Below, piece by piece: positions 29,815-38,607 of a DNA stretch of 64,000 nucleotides (the stretch's first letter is position 1; every line of letters starts with the position of its first letter). The notes beneath the pieces were generated by a model, which was not told the origin of the DNA, did no database searches, and saw only the letters and a list, made by a program, of their open reading frames with translations. A program made the position numbers and the translations under genes. The stretch covers positions 1-64,000 of the forward strand of contig CAWBNC010000017.1 of NCBI GenBank assembly GCA_963789785.1, written 5' to 3'. The stretch comes from JAEULH01 sp963789785 (GTDB lineage: Bacteria; Pseudomonadota; Alphaproteobacteria; Rhodospirillales; Defluviicoccaceae).

Positions 29815-30251
29815 GTCCGGCGCATTATACCGCCGGTGCACAGGCGCACGGCAAGCCGAACCTTCGCGGTTGCCGAAGCCTCGAACGGCGCCAGGCGAAA
29901 CAGGGGAAGCTTCTGCCCGGTTGTCCCGATCGCGGCGGCGTCGGCATGGGGCATGCGCTCGACCGCGTCCGCCGCCACCAGATCAACGCAGGCAACGAGG
30001 ACGGTCGGCGAAAACGGGATCAGGAGCAGGATTCCGAGCCCGCGAACTTCGAGCAGGCCCGCAAGGGCCGGCGGCGGGTGCGCCACCAGCCGTAAATCCT
30101 TGCGCTCGATGTCGGTGTAGTCGTCGGCGATAAGGCGCGCGCCCTCGTCAATTAGCCGCAGCGCGAGATCGGATTTACCGGCGCCGGATGGCCCACGCAA
30201 CATGACGCCGTGGCCTTCGATAGCGACAGTCGTGGCGTTGATTCGCTCCAT
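29811..30251 (-). CDS. hprK: HPr kinase/phosphorylase, short alphaproteobacterial form
   Basis: The 146-residue protein corresponds to the catalytic C-terminal half of Firmicute HprK: the P-loop RGPSGAGKSDLALR, ADDYTDIERKD, and the signature EVRGLGI. The N-terminal domain is missing, as is normal in alphaproteobacteria. It is expected to phosphorylate HPr on the serine matching Ser55. It sits 80 bases after chvG and is coupled to rapZ. Confidence 0.92.
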   Translation of the reverse strand: MERINATTVAIEGHGVMLRGPSGAGKSDLALRLIDEGARLIADDYTDIERKDLRLVAHPPPALAGLLEVRGLGILLLIPFSPTVLVACVDLVAADAVERMPHADAAAIGTTGQKLPLFRLAPFEASATAKVRLAVRLCTGGIMRRT

Positions 30252-30331
30252 GGTCGCGCACCGTGGCGGGAGCGCCCGGCGCTGTCAACCGAAGCCGAGC
30301 AGCACTTGGAAGGGGTTTGCGTCGGTCGCCT

Positions 30332-31948
30332 TCAGGCAATAGGCAGCCGGACAACGAACCGGGCGCCCTTGACCTCGCCGCCCTGGCCGCGCCGGTTCTC
30401 GGCGGCGACGCTGCCGCCGTGGGCTTCGACGATCTGCTTGGAGATGCTCAAGCCCAGGCCCGAGTGCATCCCGAACTTCTCCCCGTGCGGACGTTCGGAA
30501 TAGAAGCGCACGAAGATGTCCTCTTCCTTGCCCTCGGGAATGCCCGGTCCCTCGTCGAGAACCTCTGTGACGACCATACCGTTGCGGCGGGCTGCCTTGA
30601 GCATGATCATGCCGCCGGGCGGACTGAACGACATCGCGTTGGCGATGAGGTTGCGGTAGACCTGAACCAGCCGTCCCTCGATGCCGTTGACCACGAGCTT
30701 GCCGCGATTGTGCACGTCGAGGCGCATTCGCGTCTGCCGCGCGGCCGCCGCAGCTTCCGTGACATCGACCAGCGTCGCCAGCATCAGGCCGACGTCCACC
30801 GGTTCCGTTTCCGCACGGTACAGCTCGGCGTCGAGCCGGGACGCATCGGAGATATCGCTGATCAGCCGATTGAGCCGCTGCACGTCCTGCTGGATGATGT
30901 CGAGCAGCTTGCGCCGCTTGTCGGGATCGTTCACCCGCGCGGCGGTCTCGACCGCGCTGCGCAGGGAACTGAGCGGGTTCTTGATCTCGTGGGCCACGTC
31001 GGCGGCGAAACGCTCGATTGCGTCCATGCGCTGCCACAGCGCCTCGGTCATCTCGCGCAGGGCGGCCGCGAGCTGGCCGATTTCGTCGGAGCGGTTGCCG
31101 AAGTCCGGCAGCGTCCGCCTGCGATGACGGTCGCGGCGAACGCCTTCCGCGGCCGCGGCCAGGCGCCGGATCGGCCTCGCGATGGTTCCGGCGAGATAGA
31201 GCGAGAGAAGGACGGTGACGGCCAAGGCGACGGCGAAGACCTTGAGGATGTCGAGGCGAACGTCCAGCACCGCGGCGTCGATGTCGCGCGAGGTCTTGTT
31301 AAGCATCAGCGCGCCGAGCACCTGCTTGTAGCGTTGCACCGGCGCGGCGACGCTCAGCACCATGCCGTCGCCACCCGGCGCGGCCCGAACCATGTTCTTG
31401 ACGCCGCCGGACAGCGCATAGACGACCTCCTGGTAATCGGCGGCGGTCTGCACCGCATATTCCGCGTAAGGCGTCAGCGTCGCGCCCGTCGACAGCCGGG
31501 ACGCGATGAGGTCGTAGAGGCCGAGTACGGCTTCCAGCGGTTCCGTCTCAGTCTTCGGCGTCGCCAGCTCGGTAATCTGCACCATTCCCCCGGGGCCTGC
31601 GAGCATCCGACTGTCGGCGAGAAGCGAGCCGTCGATGCCGAACAGCCGCGCGCGGGTTCCGGTGGTCTCAACCAGACGGCGAATGAGCTGCTGAGCCAGT
31701 CGCGCATTTAGCGCCTCGGCCGCGGGCACCTCCGGATCGGCGGCGCTTTCGCCCAGCGCGGCGGCGAAGAGTTCCGTCTGTGTCTGCAGGGCCGCCAGTT
31801 CGGCGCTGATCAGGCCGCGACGATAGTTGTCGAGATAGAGCATTCCGGCGAAAAGGACGACGAGAGCCAGAATATTGATGGCTAGGATGCGCCGAGTGAT
31901 GGGCGAGAGGAATCGACCGCGCTTCAGCCGTGTCGCGTCCTTCCCCAT
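30332..31948 (-). CDS. chvG: Sensor histidine kinase ChvG
   Basis: The inner membrane kinase has a helix near residues 20-40, a periplasmic domain to about 235, a second helix near 235-255, HAMP (IARPIRRLAAAAEGV), the H-box with H320 (ADVAHEIKNPLSSLR) and HATPase motifs (NLIANAMSF, DEGPGIP, GLGLSISKQI). The start is the ATG at 31948 (MGKDATRLKRGRF). ChvG senses acid and cell-envelope stress and phosphorylates ChvI. It begins 10 bases after the chvI stop and is followed by hprK. Confidence 0.9.
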   Translation of the reverse strand: MGKDATRLKRGRFLSPITRRILAINILALVVLFAGMLYLDNYRRGLISAELAALQTQTELFAAALGESAADPEVPAAEALNARLAQQLIRRLVETTGTRARLFGIDGSLLADSRMLAGPGGMVQITELATPKTETEPLEAVLGLYDLIASRLSTGATLTPYAEYAVQTAADYQEVVYALSGGVKNMVRAAPGGDGMVLSVAAPVQRYKQVLGALMLNKTSRDIDAAVLDVRLDILKVFAVALAVTVLLSLYLAGTIARPIRRLAAAAEGVRRDRHRRRTLPDFGNRSDEIGQLAAALREMTEALWQRMDAIERFAADVAHEIKNPLSSLRSAVETAARVNDPDKRRKLLDIIQQDVQRLNRLISDISDASRLDAELYRAETEPVDVGLMLATLVDVTEAAAAARQTRMRLDVHNRGKLVVNGIEGRLVQVYRNLIANAMSFSPPGGMIMLKAARRNGMVVTEVLDEGPGIPEGKEEDIFVRFYSERPHGEKFGMHSGLGLSISKQIVEAHGGSVAAENRRGQGGEVKGARFVVRLPIA

Positions 31949-31958
31949 CGTTCGCCGC

Positions 31959-32651
31959 TCACGCCGCCCGGTAGCGGTAGCCCACGCCGTAGAGGGTCTC
32001 GATCTGGGCAAAATCGTCGTCGACGTCCTTGAACTTTTTTCGCAATCGTTTGATATGGCTGTCGATTGTCCGGTCGTCGACGTAGATGTGTTCGCCGTAG
32101 GCCGCGTCGATGAGTTGGTCGCGGCTTTTGACGTGTCCGGGCCGCCGGGCGAGGGCTTGGACCAGCAGGAACTCGGTCACGGTCAGGTTGATGGGCGCGC
32201 CCTTCCAGGCGCAAAGATGTCGCGTCGAGTCGAGAACGAGCTCGCCGCGGCGGATCACTTCGCTTTCCGGCTCGCCCTCGATGGGCGCGGCGCGCCGCCG
32301 CAGCACCGCGCGGATGCGTTCGATCAGGAGCCTCTGCGAGAAGGGCTTGGTGATGTAGTCGTCGGCGCCCATACGCAGACCGACGACCTCGTCGAGCTCG
32401 TCGTCCTTCGACGTCAGGAAAATCACCGGCAGCTCGCTCTGCTGGCGCAGGCGATTGAGCAGTTCCATGCCGTCCATCCGCGGCATCTTGATATCGAGCA
32501 CGGCAAGGTCGACCGGCTCGCGCGACAAGCCGGCCAGCGCGTCGGCACCGTCGATGTAGGTTTGAACCACGAATCCTTCGTTCTCCAGGGCCATGGCCAC
32601 GGATGTCAGGATGTTCCGGTCGTCATCGACCAGAGCGATTGTTTCAGGCAC
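31959..32651 (-). CDS. chvI: Response regulator ChvI
   Basis: The OmpR-type regulator of 230 residues has an acidic pocket VDDD, phospho-acceptor D53 (LAVLDIKMPRMDG), FLTSKDDE and DYITKPFS. The winged helix has TVTEFLLVQAL, DDRTIDSHIKRLRKKF and YGVGYRY. It heads the chvI-chvG-hprK-rapZ-EIIA-ptsH-ptsI run. The pckA gene often found beside chvI in other alphaproteobacteria is not here; the divergent neighbour is a Ni/Co transport operon. Confidence 0.93.
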   Translation of the reverse strand: MPETIALVDDDRNILTSVAMALENEGFVVQTYIDGADALAGLSREPVDLAVLDIKMPRMDGMELLNRLRQQSELPVIFLTSKDDELDEVVGLRMGADDYITKPFSQRLLIERIRAVLRRRAAPIEGEPESEVIRRGELVLDSTRHLCAWKGAPINLTVTEFLLVQALARRPGHVKSRDQLIDAAYGEHIYVDDRTIDSHIKRLRKKFKDVDDDFAQIETLYGVGYRYRAA

Positions 32652-32932
32652 AGCTCCTCACCTCTGAGTTGCGACCGCTACCTCCGCCTCGGCGAAGCGG
32701 GCCGCGGATTGAGTTGACGGGCGTTCGATGGCGAAAATATAGTCACGTTTTGGCAATGGCGCGAGAATGCGATTGTATCGGTCGCAGCTCACCCGGATGG
32801 CGCGAAGTCGCGCGGGAGCAGGGAATGGACCCTCCTGGCGCGTCGGCGGGACGTTTGCTGCGTACGATCGCTTGGGTTCGCCGGCCATCCCGGCCATGGC
32901 TCGATTGGTGCGGGAAACAGGACCCGATAATT

Positions 32933-33751
32933 ATGATTATGGATAATAGCGCCGTCCTGAGACTAGCCTGCCAGGCCCTGCTGGCGCTCATGGCTCTGGT
33001 CATCAGCGCGCCCGCGCTGGCGCATTTTCAGGAACTGATCCCGTCGCCCGACATCGTCGCCGCCGAAGGCCCGCGGACCGTGAGCCTGGAAGCGAAATTC
33101 ACCCATCCGTTCACCCGCGGGCCGGTGATGGACATGAAGCCGCCCAAACGCTTCGGCGTTCTCGCGGGCGGCACGCTCACCGACCTGAGCGGGGCGCTGG
33201 AGCCGTGGCCGGTCGACGGCCGTCGCGGCTATCGCGCGGCCTATACGCCGCAGGGGCCCGGCGACTACGTTTTTTTCCTCGAGCCGGCGCCGTACTGGGA
33301 GCCGGCCGAAGAAAAACTGATCGTCCATTACACGAAGGTCGTCGTCGACGCCTTCGCTGCGGAAGAGGGCTGGGACGCCCTGGTCGGCCTGCCCGTGGAG
33401 ATCGAGCCGCTGGTCCGGCCTTACGGGCTTTGGACCGGCAACGTCTTTCGCGGCATTGTCCGGCGCGACGGTGCGCCGGTTCCATTCGCGACCATAGAGG
33501 TCGCGTGGCGCAATGACGGCTCGGTTGCCGCACCGGCCGATCCGTTCGTCAATCAGGTCATCAAGGCCGACGCCGTCGGCGCCTTCACCTACGCAATGCC
33601 ACGCGCCGGCTGGTGGGGCTTCGCCGCGCTGGTGGACGGCCCGGCGATGGCCGGGCCGGAGGGCCGGGATGTCGATAGCGAGCTCGGCGGGCTGATCTGG
33701 GTCCGCACCGTCGACATGGTCGGCACCGGCGGCAGGGCCGCAGGACAATGA
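32933..33751 (+). CDS. DUF4198 periplasmic component of a Ni/Co ECF transporter (NikK/CbiK-like)
   Basis: A signal peptide (LACQALLALMALVISAPALA) precedes a mature part that starts HFQELIPSPD and has FTHPFTRGPVMDM, GDYVFFLEPAPYWEP and YGLWTGNVFRG, all typical of DUF4198 proteins linked to nickel or cobalt uptake. His residues near the mature N-terminus may bind metal. The ATG at 32933 follows AGGA by ten bases; the ATG at 32939 is equally in frame. It leads a five-gene operon. The 281 bases before it separate it from chvI and contain no cobalamin riboswitch core that I can see. Confidence 0.8.
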   Translation: MIMDNSAVLRLACQALLALMALVISAPALAHFQELIPSPDIVAAEGPRTVSLEAKFTHPFTRGPVMDMKPPKRFGVLAGGTLTDLSGALEPWPVDGRRGYRAAYTPQGPGDYVFFLEPAPYWEPAEEKLIVHYTKVVVDAFAAEEGWDALVGLPVEIEPLVRPYGLWTGNVFRGIVRRDGAPVPFATIEVAWRNDGSVAAPADPFVNQVIKADAVGAFTYAMPRAGWWGFAALVDGPAMAGPEGRDVDSELGGLIWVRTVDMVGTGGRAAGQ

Positions 33752-33778
33752 CGATGTCCCGGATGGACGGAGGATACG

Positions 33779-34402
33779 ATGGCGCATCTCGTTGATGGCG
33801 TGCTCTCGGGAGAGGTTGTTATCGGCGGCGCGATTCTGGCCGCGGCCGGCGTCGGCTGGGGGCTGCGGACGCTCGATCCCGACCGCATTCCCCAGACCGG
33901 CGTGCTGAGCGCCGCATTCTTTGTCGCCTCGCTGATCCACGTGCCGCTCGGCCCGACCAGCGTCCACCTGATTCTCAACGGCCTTCTCGGCATCGTCCTC
34001 GGCTGGGCGGCGGTGCCGGCCATTTTCGTCGCGCTGGTGCTGCAGGCGGTCTTTTTCGGCTATGGCGGCGTCACGGTACTCGGGGTCAACACCGTTGTCA
34101 TGGCCGCGCCCGCGCTGGTCTGCCACTACCTGTTCGCCGCCCGGATCCGGGCCGGCGGCGCCTTCATCTGGGGCGCCGCCGCCGGCGCGCTCGCCGTTGC
34201 CTTGACGTGCGCCCTGGTCGGCGGCGCGTTGGCCTTGAGCGGTCGTGAGTTCATCCTCGCGGCGAAGCTGGTCTTTGCCGCTCATCTGCCGGTGATGGTC
34301 GTCGAAGGGGCCATTACCGGAGCGGCCGCGACGCTGCTGCACAAGGTGAAGCCGGAAGTTCTAATGGCGTCGGCGGCGCCTTTGCGGGCGAGCGATGGGT
34401 GA
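33779..34402 (+). CDS. cbiM: CbiM/NikM substrate-specific membrane component of a Ni/Co ECF transporter
   Basis: The 207-residue protein has about six or seven membrane helices. Family stretches are HVPLGPTSVHLILNGLLG near residue 60 and FFGYGGVTVLGVNTVVM. The N-terminus is MAHLVDGVLSG. Known CbiM/NikM proteins bind the metal with the N-terminal amine and His2; here the penultimate Ala favours removal of Met1, which would leave His in second position. That point is inference. The end overlaps the next gene by eight bases. Confidence 0.88.
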   Translation: MAHLVDGVLSGEVVIGGAILAAAGVGWGLRTLDPDRIPQTGVLSAAFFVASLIHVPLGPTSVHLILNGLLGIVLGWAAVPAIFVALVLQAVFFGYGGVTVLGVNTVVMAAPALVCHYLFAARIRAGGAFIWGAAAGALAVALTCALVGGALALSGREFILAAKLVFAAHLPVMVVEGAITGAAATLLHKVKPEVLMASAAPLRASDG

Positions 34403-35012
34403 GCGGGCGCCGCGTTATCTGCGACATCTCGCGGCAGCCTGCCTCGCCGTTGTCGCCGTCGTTTCCGCGTCGAGCCCTGCCGCGGCCCACCTGCTCAAGG
34501 TCTTTGCCCTCGTCGAGGGCTCGACGATCAGGGGAACGGTGTATTTCGCCGGATCGACACCGGCGCGGGGCGCGCGGATCATCGTCCTCGGTCCGGACGA
34601 TGTCGTTATCGCCGAAACCCGCAGCGGCGACGACGGCTCTTTCGCCGTTCCCTCCGGCCCGCCGGTCGATCACCGGATCGTCGCCGACGCCGGCGACGGC
34701 CATAGCGCCGCATTCACCATCCATGCGGAAGAGATCGCGGGCCCTGTCGACGTGCCCGCGAGGCGCCCGACTGCGCCGGCACAGCCGCGGGCCGATCGGA
34801 CGGGGCAAAATTCTGCGTCCGAGACCGGCCGCGAAGGGATCGAAGCCGCGGTCGAGGCCGTGGTCTCGCGCCATGTCACGCCCCTGCGCGAACAGCTCAA
34901 CGCCTACGAAGACCGGTTGCGCTGGCACGATGTCCTCGGCGGCATCGGCTACATTCTCGGCCTGACCGGACTGGCCGCCTTCTTCCTGTCGCGACGCCGG
35001 CGGGAGCCGTAA
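34395..35012 (+). CDS. CbiL/NikL-like accessory component of the Ni/Co transporter
   Basis: The 205-residue protein has a signal peptide, then AHLLKVFALVEG at the mature N-terminus. A carboxypeptidase-regulatory-like beta domain (IRGTVYFAGSTPARGARI) is followed by a Pro/Ala linker, a coiled segment and one C-terminal membrane helix (VLGGIGYILGLTGLAAFFLS) with a basic end. This is the layout of NikL, the periplasmic subunit that stabilises NikM. It overlaps cbiM and is followed after four bases by cbiQ. Confidence 0.78.
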   Translation: MGERAPRYLRHLAAACLAVVAVVSASSPAAAHLLKVFALVEGSTIRGTVYFAGSTPARGARIIVLGPDDVVIAETRSGDDGSFAVPSGPPVDHRIVADAGDGHSAAFTIHAEEIAGPVDVPARRPTAPAQPRADRTGQNSASETGREGIEAAVEAVVSRHVTPLREQLNAYEDRLRWHDVLGGIGYILGLTGLAAFFLSRRRREP

Positions 35013-35016
35013 GGCC

Positions 35017-35799
35017 GTGAGCCGCGAGGTTCTCGGCACGTCATCGGCGCGCGATCCGGTCGCGACCCCGACCTCGACGGCCGGACTTGGCGCCATCGAC
35101 CCGCGTATACGGATCGTTGTTGCGGCGCTGTTTGCCCTTGCCGTTGTCGCTGTCGACAGCCTCGCCGTGCTGGCGGCCTGTCTTGCGTTGGCGCTGGGCT
35201 TCATGTTTGCCGCGCGTTTGCCGCCGGGCAGGACCGTGGGGCGTGTCGCCGCGCTCGATCTCTTTATCGTTTTTTCCGTGCTGCTGCTGCCCTTCACCGT
35301 TTCGGGCAATGAAATCGCCCGGATCGGTCCGCTGGTTGCGAGCCGTGAGGGCGGCCTCGCGGCGATCGCGATCCTGCTCAAGGCGACCGCGATCATCCTT
35401 GCCCTGCTCAGCCTCGTCGGCACGCTTGACGCGGTCGAACTCGGCCGGGCGCTGGCCCGGCTTGCGGTGCCGTCCAAGCTCATCGCGCTTCTGTTCTTCA
35501 CCGTGCGCTACATCGAGGTTCTCCATCGCGAGCAGGAGCGGCTGCGGCTCGCGCTCAAGGCCCGTGCCTTCACCATGCGCACCGACCTGCACACCTGGCG
35601 GACGACAGGCTATCTGGTCGGCATGCTTCTCGTCCGAAGCTTCGAACGCGCCGAGCGGATCCTGGCGGCGATGAAGTGCCGCGGCTTCACCGACGCCTTC
35701 CCGGAGCCGGAAGCCGGCGTGTTGGATCGGCGCGACGTCGTCTTCGCCATCTGCTGCGCTGCCCTGCTCTCCGGCCTGGTCGGATTCGACCGGTTGTGA
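35017..35799 (+). CDS. cbiQ: CbiQ transmembrane component of the Ni/Co ECF transporter
   Basis: The GTG-started 260-residue EcfT protein has several membrane helices and the coupling motifs RLALKARAFT and AERILAAMKCRGFT, two Ala-Arg-Gly-type helices that contact the ATPase. DPRIRIVVAALFALAVV near the N-terminus is typical. It overlaps cbiO by GTGA, so the T and A subunits are translationally coupled. Confidence 0.9.
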   Translation: MSREVLGTSSARDPVATPTSTAGLGAIDPRIRIVVAALFALAVVAVDSLAVLAACLALALGFMFAARLPPGRTVGRVAALDLFIVFSVLLLPFTVSGNEIARIGPLVASREGGLAAIAILLKATAIILALLSLVGTLDAVELGRALARLAVPSKLIALLFFTVRYIEVLHREQERLRLALKARAFTMRTDLHTWRTTGYLVGMLLVRSFERAERILAAMKCRGFTDAFPEPEAGVLDRRDVVFAICCAALLSGLVGFDRL

Positions 35800-36479
35800 G
35801 CGGTGCGGACGGCCCGGGAAAGCCGCACTTCACGCTCCGGGGGATCAGCTTTGCCCATGATCCGGCACGGCCGCTCCTGCGCGGGCTCGACCTGAGGGTG
35901 CTGCCGGGCGAGCGTCTCGCGGTTTCTGGCGCCAACGGCGCCGGCAAGACCAGCCTGCTGCTGGTGATGGTCGGCCTTCTGATACCGCAGGCGGGCAGTG
36001 TCGAAGCCTTCGGTCAGGTCCGTCGACGTGAGCGGGATTTCGGCGACGTCCGCCGCCGCGCCGGGTTGCTATTTCAGGATGCCGACGACCAACTGTTCTG
36101 TCCCACCGTTATGGAAGACGTGGCGTTCGGCCCGCTCAACCTCGGGCGCAGCCGCTCGGAGGCCTATGCTATCGCGTCGACCATTTTGGGCGCGCTCGGG
36201 CTGGCCGGGCTGGAGGACCGCGTGACCTACCGACTTTCCGGCGGCGAGAAGCGCCTCGTTAGCCTCGCCGGGGTTCTGGCGATGGAGCCGGATGTCCTGC
36301 TGCTCGATGAGCCGACATCGGGCCTGGACGAGGACGCGACCCGGCGACTGATCGCCGCGCTGGATGCGCTCGATCAGGCCATGCTGATCGTTTCCCACGA
36401 TGCGCCCTTCCGTAGCCGGCTGGCGACGCGGCATCTGCGTCTCGAAGAAGGCCGACTCCTCGCCGCCGACCCCGGTTGA
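35796..36479 (+). CDS. cbiO: CbiO ATPase component of the Ni/Co ECF transporter
   Basis: The start is the GTG at 35796 overlapping the cbiQ stop, giving 227 residues. Walker A is GANGAGKTSLLL, the Q-loop LLFQDADDQLF is of the CbiO type, the signature LSGGEKRLVSLAG, Walker B DVLLLDEPTSGLD and the switch His VSHDAPF. The longer in-frame opening at 35676 would read through cbiQ and is rejected. It is the last gene of the operon; aroA converges 40 bases away. Confidence 0.92.
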   Translation: MSGADGPGKPHFTLRGISFAHDPARPLLRGLDLRVLPGERLAVSGANGAGKTSLLLVMVGLLIPQAGSVEAFGQVRRRERDFGDVRRRAGLLFQDADDQLFCPTVMEDVAFGPLNLGRSRSEAYAIASTILGALGLAGLEDRVTYRLSGGEKRLVSLAGVLAMEPDVLLLDEPTSGLDEDATRRLIAALDALDQAMLIVSHDAPFRSRLATRHLRLEEGRLLAADPG

Positions 36480-36519
36480 GCTTCGCCCGACGGGCCGGCG
36501 CGGGGTCAAGCCCCCGGCG

Positions 36520-37848
36520 TCAGACCTCTGCCTCGGAGATATCCGCTCCAACTCCGTTCATCAGCGCGGCAAAGCCGGGAAAGCTTGTAGCGATGGCCGA
36601 GCCGTCGTCGATGCCGACCGGCTCGCGCGCGGCCGCCCCGGCAACGAGGAAGGCCATGGCGATCCTGTGATCGTGGCGGGCGCGAATCCGCCCGCCGCCC
36701 GGGGGCGGGCCATCGGCTCCTTCGATGACGATCCAGTCTGGCCCGGTCTCGACGGCGACGCCGCAGGCAGCGAGGCCTTCGGCGATCGCGGCAAGCCGGT
36801 CGCTCTCCTTGACCCGGAGTTCGCCAAGGCCGCTCATCCGGGTCCGGCCGCGCGCGCACGCCGCGGCGACCGCGAGGATCGGGAACTCGTCGATCATCCG
36901 CGGCACCCGTTCGGCCGGAACGTCGACGCCGACAAGGTCGCCCGCCTCGACAACAAGATCGGCGACCGGTTCGCCCGACAGCTCGCGCGCATCCTTCACC
37001 GCGATCCTGCCGCCCATTTCAACCAGCGTCTCGATAAGCCCGGTGCGCAGCCGATTGATCCCGACGTTGGCGATGGTCAGCCGCGAGCCGGCAACAATGA
37101 GCGCGGCCACCAGGGGGAAGGCCGCCGATGAGATGTCGCCCGGCACGCTCAGGGCGCATCCGCCGAGCTCGGGCTGGCCGACAATGGTGATCGTCCTGCC
37201 GCCGTCCGGTAGGTCGACGACACCGACCTCGGCGCCGAAGTAGGCGAGCATCCGCTCGGTGTGATCACGGCTTCGCGCCGGTTCGACAATGCTGGTCCGC
37301 CCCGGAGTGTTCAGGGCGGCGAGCATGATGGCCGACTTGACCTGTGCCGAGGCGACGGTCTGGGTGTAATCGATGGGCAGCGGATCGAGGGCGCCGCGCA
37401 CGGCCAACGGCAGCCTCTCCCGTGAACGCGACCAGAACGCCGCGCCCATCAGGGCCAGCGGCTCGATGACGCGGCGCATCGGCCGCGACCGCAGCGACCC
37501 GTCGCCGGTGAAGAAGGTGGTGAACGGGTGGCTGGCGACGAGGCCCATGAGCAGGCGCACACCGGTGCCGGAGTTGCCCATATCGAGCAGCCGGTCGGGT
37601 TCCGCCAGTCCGCCGACGCCGCGGCCGCGGATTCGCCACTGGCCCCCGTCGCCGACGATGACGGCGCCGAGCGCCCGCAGCGCGTCCGCCGTGGCGAGGA
37701 CGTCCTCGGCTTCCAGCAGTCCGGAGACGGTCGTCTCGCCGACGGCGCTGGCGCCAAGGATCAGGGCGCGATGCGAGATCGACTTGTCGCCGGGCGCATC
37801 GATGTGACCCGTTAGCGCGCCGGCGGGGCGCGAGGTCATGAGCGTCAT
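36520..37848 (-). CDS. aroA: 3-phosphoshikimate 1-carboxyvinyltransferase (EPSP synthase), class II
   Basis: The 442-residue enzyme of the shikimate pathway has APGDKSISHRALILG, FTGDGSLRSRPMRRV, SAQVKSAIMLA, RDHTERMLAYFG, IDEFPILAVAA and RVKESDRLAA. The RDHTERML and LMGLV stretches place it with the class II (Agrobacterium CP4-like) enzymes. At the position where CP4 has Ala100 in NAATG, this protein has G94 in NSGTG. Two starts nine bases apart (ATG at 37848 and 37839) are possible. It is divergent from the TIGR02300 gene. Confidence 0.95.
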   Translation of the reverse strand: MTLMTSRPAGALTGHIDAPGDKSISHRALILGASAVGETTVSGLLEAEDVLATADALRALGAVIVGDGGQWRIRGRGVGGLAEPDRLLDMGNSGTGVRLLMGLVASHPFTTFFTGDGSLRSRPMRRVIEPLALMGAAFWSRSRERLPLAVRGALDPLPIDYTQTVASAQVKSAIMLAALNTPGRTSIVEPARSRDHTERMLAYFGAEVGVVDLPDGGRTITIVGQPELGGCALSVPGDISSAAFPLVAALIVAGSRLTIANVGINRLRTGLIETLVEMGGRIAVKDARELSGEPVADLVVEAGDLVGVDVPAERVPRMIDEFPILAVAAACARGRTRMSGLGELRVKESDRLAAIAEGLAACGVAVETGPDWIVIEGADGPPPGGGRIRARHDHRIAMAFLVAGAAAREPVGIDDGSAIATSFPGFAALMNGVGADISEAEV

Positions 37849-38030
37849 GATTTTGCGCCTACTCCGGGAATTTGCGCCGCTACAACTCGTACGGCAGGAA
37901 ACGCCGCAGCCGGACCTGGCGAAGCGGGGCGAGGCACGGCCGACGGAACATCATTTAGTTTTGACACGTCGAAAGCAAACGTGGCAATTGGCGCATGATC
38001 GACGACACCACAAATGCTGGAGAACTGCGG

Positions 38031-38414
38031 GTGGCGAAGCCAGAATGGGGGCAAAAACGGACCTGTCCCACGTGCGCGGCGAAATTCTACGACCTCCGCC
38101 TGGAGACGGTCGTCTGCCCCGTGTGCAAGACGGCGTACGATCCGGAGAAATTGGCAAAACCGCGTCGCGGCGGCTCTGCCGCCCGCGAGGAAAAGGCGCC
38201 GCCTCCGGCGCGACGGCCTGCCGTGGTGAGAGCCGAGGAAGAGGATGTTGGCGAAGAAAATGTTGCCGAGGCCACGGTCGATGAGGTCGACGACGACGAC
38301 GACGACGAGACGGAGGCGAAGGGTCTGATCGAGGACACGTCCGACCTTGGCGAGGACGACGACGACATCGGCGAGGTCATGGAACACGTCGACGAGGACG
38401 AGGACAAGGCCTAG
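38031..38414 (+). CDS. TIGR02300 family zinc-ribbon acidic protein
   Basis: The start is the GTG at 38031, seven bases after GGAGA, giving (M)AKPEWGQKRTCPTC, the normal family start; an upstream ATG at 37995 is less likely. The N-terminus has two CPxC pairs (CPTC and CPVC) that should hold a zinc ion. After a basic Pro/Ala linker comes a long Asp/Glu tract. About 127 residues. The function of the family is unknown; its place beside aroA is conserved in alphaproteobacteria. Confidence 0.8.
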   Translation: MAKPEWGQKRTCPTCAAKFYDLRLETVVCPVCKTAYDPEKLAKPRRGGSAAREEKAPPPARRPAVVRAEEEDVGEENVAEATVDEVDDDDDDETEAKGLIEDTSDLGEDDDDIGEVMEHVDEDEDKA

Positions 38415-38447
38415 TCGGTCTCGACATCTGCCGTAACGATATTTAAC

Positions 38448-38469
38448 TTGCCCGGATCGGGGCAATTTC
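38448..38469 (+). terminator. Probable terminator between the TIGR02300 gene and tRNA-Ala
   Basis: A six-base inverted repeat TTGCCC (38448-38453) and GGGCAA (38460-38465) with a six-base loop is followed by TTTCATT. It lies 34 bases after the stop codon. The T tract is short, so termination may be weak. Confidence 0.5.
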
Positions 38470-38531
38470 ATTAGGCTTGCGCAGCGGCATCGACGTGGCT
38501 AGTCGGTTACGTAAGACGTCGCGTATCCTCC

Positions 38532-38607
38532 GGGGCCGTAGCTCAGTTGGGAGAGCGCCGCAATGGCATTGCGGAGGTCAGGGGTTCGACTCCCCTCGGC
38601 TCCACCA
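38532..38607 (+). tRNA. tRNA-Ala (anticodon GGC)
   Basis: A full cloverleaf can be drawn. The acceptor stem GGGGCCG pairs with CGGCTCC (one G-U). The D arm is GCTC/GAGC, the anticodon stem CCGCA/TGCGG with loop ATGGCAT (anticodon GGC, reading GCC), and the T arm AGGGG/CCCCT around TTCGACT. The CCA end is encoded (ACCA at 38604-38607). Length is 76 bases with no intron. Confidence 0.97.

Noticed and set aside
32652..32932. Cobalamin riboswitch before the Ni/Co operon
   Set aside because: GGGAA occurs, but the conserved B12-box core and the expected paired elements were not found.
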